From Paraphysomonas bandaiensis (lineage: Eukaryota > Chrysophyceae): DNA of 64,000 nucleotides. The stretch spans positions 62,001-126,000 of the forward strand of contig CBFFRP010000276.1 of assembly GCA_965644295.1 (NCBI GenBank). The letters run 5' to 3'. Each line of letters opens with the position of its first letter. The stretch's first letter is position 1. Below the pieces are notes generated by a model. The model did not search any database. It had not been told where the DNA came from and worked only from the letters and a program-made list of their open reading frames with translations. This document shows positions 60,130-64,000 of the stretch, one piece after another. The position numbers and the translations under genes are program-made.

Positions 60130-60300
60130 AAGTTATCATATATAAGTGCAAGATATATAGTACATACATGATCTATATGCTTCCTACATCTGTATGATCG
60201 AGACCAGCGTTACTCAGCTCTCAGAACAGTCCTTAGATAGCACTATCGAATTAACCAGTACTTACATCAGCATTCCAACAAGCGGCATAACTATATCACA
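60130..60300 (+). promoter_or_regulatory. Shared 5' leader of zinc-finger genes, copy 3
   Basis: Same leader as copies 1 and 2: CTATATGCTTCCTACATCTG, CTCAGCTCTCAGAACAGTCC, CACTATCGAATTAACCAGTA and ACATCAGCATTCCAACAAGC, just before ATG 60301. Confidence 0.7.
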
Positions 60301-62859
60301 ATGGCAATGTGCGAATACTGTTACCGAGTATTTCCATCAGAACATTCATTAGAGCAGCATCAGGATGCAATGCATTGGATTGAAATCGAGTGTGATTTAT
60401 GTGATCGAGTATTCCAATCAAAACGTTCATTGAGGCAGCATCAAGATGCAGTGCATTCGATTGAAATCGAGTGTGACTTATGTGACCGAGTATTCCAATC
60501 AGAACATGCATTAGAGCAGCACGTAAATGCCGTTCACCACTTTGAGTGTGATATATGCGACCGAGTATTCCAATCAGAACGTGCATTAGAGCAGCACGCA
60601 TATGCCGTACACCACTTCGAGTGTGACTTATGTGATCGAATATTCCAATCAGAACGTTCATTAAGGCAGCATCAAGATGCAGTGCATTCGATTGAAATCG
60701 AGTGTGATCATTGTGACCGAGTATTCCAATCAGAACGTGCATTAGAGCAGCACGTATATGCCGTTCACCACTTCGAATGTGATATATGTGACCGAGTATT
60801 CCAATCAGAACGTTCATTGAGGCAGCATCAAGATGCCGTACACCACTTCGAGTGTGATTTATGTGATCGTGTATTCCAATCAGAACGTGCATTAGAGCAG
60901 CACGCATATGCCGTACACCACTTCGAGTGTGATTTATGTGATAGAATATTCCAATCAGAACATTCATTAAGGCAGCATCAGGAGGCCGTGCATTCGATTG
61001 AAATCGAGTGTGATTTATGTGACCGAGTATTCCAATCAGAACGTGCATTAGAGCAGCACGTAAATGCCGTTCACCACTTTGAGTGTGATTTATGTGATCG
61101 GGTATTCCAATCAGAACATTCATTGAGGCAGCATCAGGATGCAGTGCATTCGATTGAAATCGAGTGTGATCATTGTGATCGAGTATTTCAATCAGAACGT
61201 TCATTAGAGCAGCACGTAAATGCCGTTCACCACTTTGAGTGTGACATTTGTTACCGAGTATTCCAATCAAAACGTTCATTAAGGCGGCATCAGGATGCAG
61301 TGCATTCGATTGAAATCGAGTGTGATCATTGTGACCGAATATTCCAATCAGAACGTGCATTAGAGCAGCACGCATATGCCGTTCACCACTTCGAATGTGA
61401 TATATGCGACCGAGTATTCCAATCAGAACGTTCATTGAGGCAGCATCAGGAGGCCGTGCATTCGATTGAAATCGAGTGTGATTTATGTGATGGAGTATTC
61501 CAATCAGAACGTGCATTAGAGCAGCATCAAGATGCCGTACACCACTTCGAGTGTGATTTATGTGATCGAATATTCCAATCAGAACGTTCATTAAGGCAGC
61601 ATCAGGATGCAGTGCATTCGATTGAAATCGAGTGTGATCATTGTGACCGAGTATTCCAATCAGAACGTGCATTAGAGCAGCACGTATATGCCGTTCACCA
61701 CTTCGAATGTGATATATGCGACCGAGTATTCCAATCAGAACGTTCATTGAGGCAGCATCAGGAGGCCGTGCATTCGATTGAAATCGAGTGTGATATATGC
61801 GACCGAGTATTCCAATCAGAACGTTCATTGAGGCAGCATCAGGAGGCCGTGCATTCGATTGAAATCGAGTGTGATTTATGTGATGGAGTATTCCAATCAG
61901 AACGTGCATTAGAGCAGCATCAAGATGCCGTACACCACTTCGAGTGTGATTTATGTGATCGAATATTCCAATCAGAACGTTCATTAAGGCAGCATCAGGA
62001 TGCAGTGCATTCGATTGAAATCGAGTGTGATCATTGTGACCGAGTATTCCAATCAGAACGTGCATTAGAGCAGCACGTATATGCCGTTCACCACTTCGAA
62101 TGTGATATATGCGACCGAGTATTCCAATCAGAACGTTCATTGAGGCAGCATCAGGAGGCCGTGCATTCGATTGAAATCGAGTGTGATTTATGTGATGGAG
62201 TATTCCAATCAGAACGTGCATTAGAGCAGCATCAAGATGCCGTACACCACTTCGAGTGTGATTTATGTGATCGAATATTCCAATCAGAACGTTCATTAAG
62301 GCAGCATCAGGATGCAGTGCATTCGATTGAAATCGAGTGTGATCATTGTGACCGAGTATTCCAATCAGAACGTGCATTAGAGCAGCACGTATATGCCGTT
62401 CACCACTTCGAGTGTGATTTATGTTTCCGAGTATTCCAATCAGAACGTACATTAGAGCAGCACGCATATGCCGTTCACCACTTTGAGTGTGATTTATGTT
62501 TCCGAGTATTCCAATCAGAACATTCATTGAGGCGACATCAAGATGCCGTACACCACTTCGAGTGTGATCATTGCGACCGAGTATTCCAATCAGAACGTGC
62601 ATTAGAGCGGTACGCAGATGCTGTACAAACGAATCATGTCGATTGTGACCGAACAATTCAATCAGAAGGCCCCATTGAGCTTTTGTTCGCTCTAGATTCG
62701 AACGTATCTTCTAGTATGCCTTTTGCTGGAATTAATGATTGCAGGTGGACTTCTGTGTCTGCCCCAATGGCTACCACAACACGACCTCCTGTTCCTTTCA
62801 TGAGGACTGCCAGATCCAGGGCTTCAAGGGATGATTATAATTACTGTATCATAGCGTAA
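60301..62859 (+). CDS. Giant C2H2 zinc-finger array protein (~30 fingers)
   Basis: 852 residues, single exon, start MAMCEYCYRVF. About 30 consecutive C-x2-C-x12-H-x4-H units. 29 keep all four ligands; finger 30 has Tyr/Gln in place of the histidines and a degenerate 31st follows. Units alternate ALEQH and SLRQH types, with HFE (3-residue) or SIEIE (5-residue) linkers. Helix positions -1/2/3/6 are nearly invariant (S, R/H, S/A, Q), so the fingers cannot read a complex DNA sequence. From about finger 16 a four-finger, 312-bp higher-order repeat recurs three times (TGTGATTTATGTGATGGAG at 61477, 61870, 62182), with one extra finger inserted. The ~65-residue C-terminal tail lacks fingers and contains WTSVSAPMATTTRPPVPF. 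Possible roles are satellite/repeat binding or protein interaction. Confidence 0.88.
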   Translation: MAMCEYCYRVFPSEHSLEQHQDAMHWIEIECDLCDRVFQSKRSLRQHQDAVHSIEIECDLCDRVFQSEHALEQHVNAVHHFECDICDRVFQSERALEQHAYAVHHFECDLCDRIFQSERSLRQHQDAVHSIEIECDHCDRVFQSERALEQHVYAVHHFECDICDRVFQSERSLRQHQDAVHHFECDLCDRVFQSERALEQHAYAVHHFECDLCDRIFQSEHSLRQHQEAVHSIEIECDLCDRVFQSERALEQHVNAVHHFECDLCDRVFQSEHSLRQHQDAVHSIEIECDHCDRVFQSERSLEQHVNAVHHFECDICYRVFQSKRSLRRHQDAVHSIEIECDHCDRIFQSERALEQHAYAVHHFECDICDRVFQSERSLRQHQEAVHSIEIECDLCDGVFQSERALEQHQDAVHHFECDLCDRIFQSERSLRQHQDAVHSIEIECDHCDRVFQSERALEQHVYAVHHFECDICDRVFQSERSLRQHQEAVHSIEIECDICDRVFQSERSLRQHQEAVHSIEIECDLCDGVFQSERALEQHQDAVHHFECDLCDRIFQSERSLRQHQDAVHSIEIECDHCDRVFQSERALEQHVYAVHHFECDICDRVFQSERSLRQHQEAVHSIEIECDLCDGVFQSERALEQHQDAVHHFECDLCDRIFQSERSLRQHQDAVHSIEIECDHCDRVFQSERALEQHVYAVHHFECDLCFRVFQSERTLEQHAYAVHHFECDLCFRVFQSEHSLRRHQDAVHHFECDHCDRVFQSERALERYADAVQTNHVDCDRTIQSEGPIELLFALDSNVSSSMPFAGINDCRWTSVSAPMATTTRPPVPFMRTARSRASRDDYNYCIIA

Positions 62860-64000
62860 TAGCCAGGAAGTACAGTTGATATGTTCCTTAAGTATATTAG
62901 TTATAAGGTAATGAACATGTTGTCGCTTACTATTTTGCTACCGTGCCTACTATTTATTTTTTCATTTCTTAATTTAATATTTCTTAGAGAGATACGCAGG
63001 CACATAACAAGCATTGATATGGTTCTATAATTGTTAGCAGGCTTGCGTAACAATTAATTGGTGACAGGTGTCCAACAATAATAATTCCAATTATTAATCA
63101 AGCGTCCTATTATTGGCAATGCAATTTATTGCCAATTAATTGCCTTTCATTCTATTGATAGATTTTAGAATAAATTTCTGAACTATAATCTCATCCCAAA
63201 GAAACATCAACATTTTAACGCAGAAAATTCAACATTTCAAGGTGTCTAGGTGTCATTCGCTTGCGAAAATCTAGTCATGACAATCTTAGCTGCTAAACAA
63301 CCTCTCACAAACATTGGTAGTGCTATACGAATAATTCATGCAATGATATCGAGTTGGAAGTTTGATGTGTGCTTTTTGGCGCTTTTGGTTGTCTTAAAGT
63401 ATACGAATGGCCTCGTTTTCCTCCTCCTCATCTTTCTCTTCATAATCAAGTTCACCTTCGTGTGCAGGTACATCATTTATCAAAAAGCGTCACACCTATG
63501 CTTTTCAGCGCGGTTCAGTTCTTCGTCCCCACCGCGCTGAGCTTTGACTACTGCTCTCTCGAAATCTGGATTTCCGCGTCTGCACTCACCAGGTGAAATT
63601 TCATCCCAGGGTACTGACGAAGTAATTCATCAAATTTGTTCATTCGATGCCGTCCTGTTAAATAAATAAGAATGATAGGTATGGCTATCCAATGCTTCTA
63701 GTCCATTATTCTTGTACACACACAACGGATCCTCTGTATTAAGGTATTCTTGCACACACACATACTTCTCTTCCTCTGATAGTTGTACCTAGCGGATACA
63801 CTTATATTACGTCATTTACATTACTATACTTGAATATTTTTCGAAGCAGTTGAATATGCTATCACATTATATATGCTATGTATCTAGACGATCGTTATGG
63901 ACGTGCTAAGTTTGTTCTTTGTCAACGATCTTTGACATGATATATTACTCTTACATGCTGAGGTTAAAGTGTATACTAACCCTAATTACGACTAATAAAA
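62860..64000. mobile_element. hAT-like transposon remnant, copy 2 (minus orientation), and flank
   Basis: The reverse strand at about 63570-63400 reads DFERAV-like, EELNRAEK and an acidic EEKDEEEENEAI stretch, matching 25770-25940. 63040-63080 (GCTTGCGTAACAATTAATTG, then GTGACAGGTGTCCAACAATA) inversely matches 26330-26385. The frame is broken. Beyond 63600 I see nothing recognisable. Confidence 0.45.

Noticed and set aside
60296-62656. 786-residue minus-strand ORF as a protein-coding gene
   Set aside because: Shadow of the zinc-finger array; the plus-strand frame has clear C2H2 ligands.

Overview
This window is nuclear DNA of an AT-rich, intron-bearing unicellular eukaryote. Genes are split by short GT-AG introns (about 45-250 nt) and encode eukaryotic cell machinery: a Golgi Qa-SNARE, PAT1, PIG-L, a THUMPD3-type tRNA methyltransferase, a METTL13-like methyltransferase and a UBE3D-like HECT domain. 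The ankyrin repeats of the 'DILQWLRSQ-DPPCPW' type and the large C2H2 arrays recall families expanded in stramenopiles and other protists. A stramenopile-like protist is my best guess, but it is not proven. Exon joins were worked out by eye from phase-compatible GT/AG pairs and are predictions.

Layout. 0-4.4 kb: two divergent paralogous EF-hand genes. 4.9-6.9 kb: a lipase fused to a multipass membrane region. 7.9-10.9 kb: a six-IQ-motif protein. 11.8-12.9 kb: a 2-O-sulfotransferase-like enzyme. 13.5-14.2 kb: an orphan EF-hand-like protein. 16.1-16.8 kb: a (GTAT)n array, then a syntaxin-5/Sed5 gene (16.9-18.1 kb). 19.7-23.5 kb: a three-PDZ protein, probably one gene with the coiled-coil ORF upstream. 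24.3-25.6 kb: a secreted CS-domain protein. 25.7-26.7 kb: a hAT-like transposon remnant. 27.0-31.8 kb: METTL13-like exons followed, apparently in one splice chain, by a UBE3D-like domain. 32.5-34.2 kb: THUMPD3-like. 35.4-36.9 kb: TMEM185-like. 38.2-38.4 kb: a MITE with an 8-bp target-site duplication. 38.8-39.6 kb: PIG-L. 40.3-43.4 kb: PAT1. 44.2-45.8 kb: a Myb-repeat protein. 46.4-47.8 kb: an FAD monooxygenase. 50.3-50.9 kb: DoxX/TMEM35-like. 51.6-52.6 kb: a DMT/EamA transporter. 54.8-62.9 kb: an accessory, repeat-driven block with an F-box/ankyrin gene and three zinc-finger copies (9 fingers, a truncated relic, and about 30 fingers).

The genes do not form a pathway; most are housekeeping genes in independent units. 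The most notable patterns are genome-structural. A ~125-bp dispersed element occurs five times, and every copy lies in a head-to-head (divergent) intergenic region. TA and TATG/CATA microsatellites sit just upstream of most start codons. Most genes show an AT-rich 5' coding end that becomes GC-richer towards the 3' end. The zinc-finger array has a recent 312-bp higher-order repeat with an almost invariant recognition helix.
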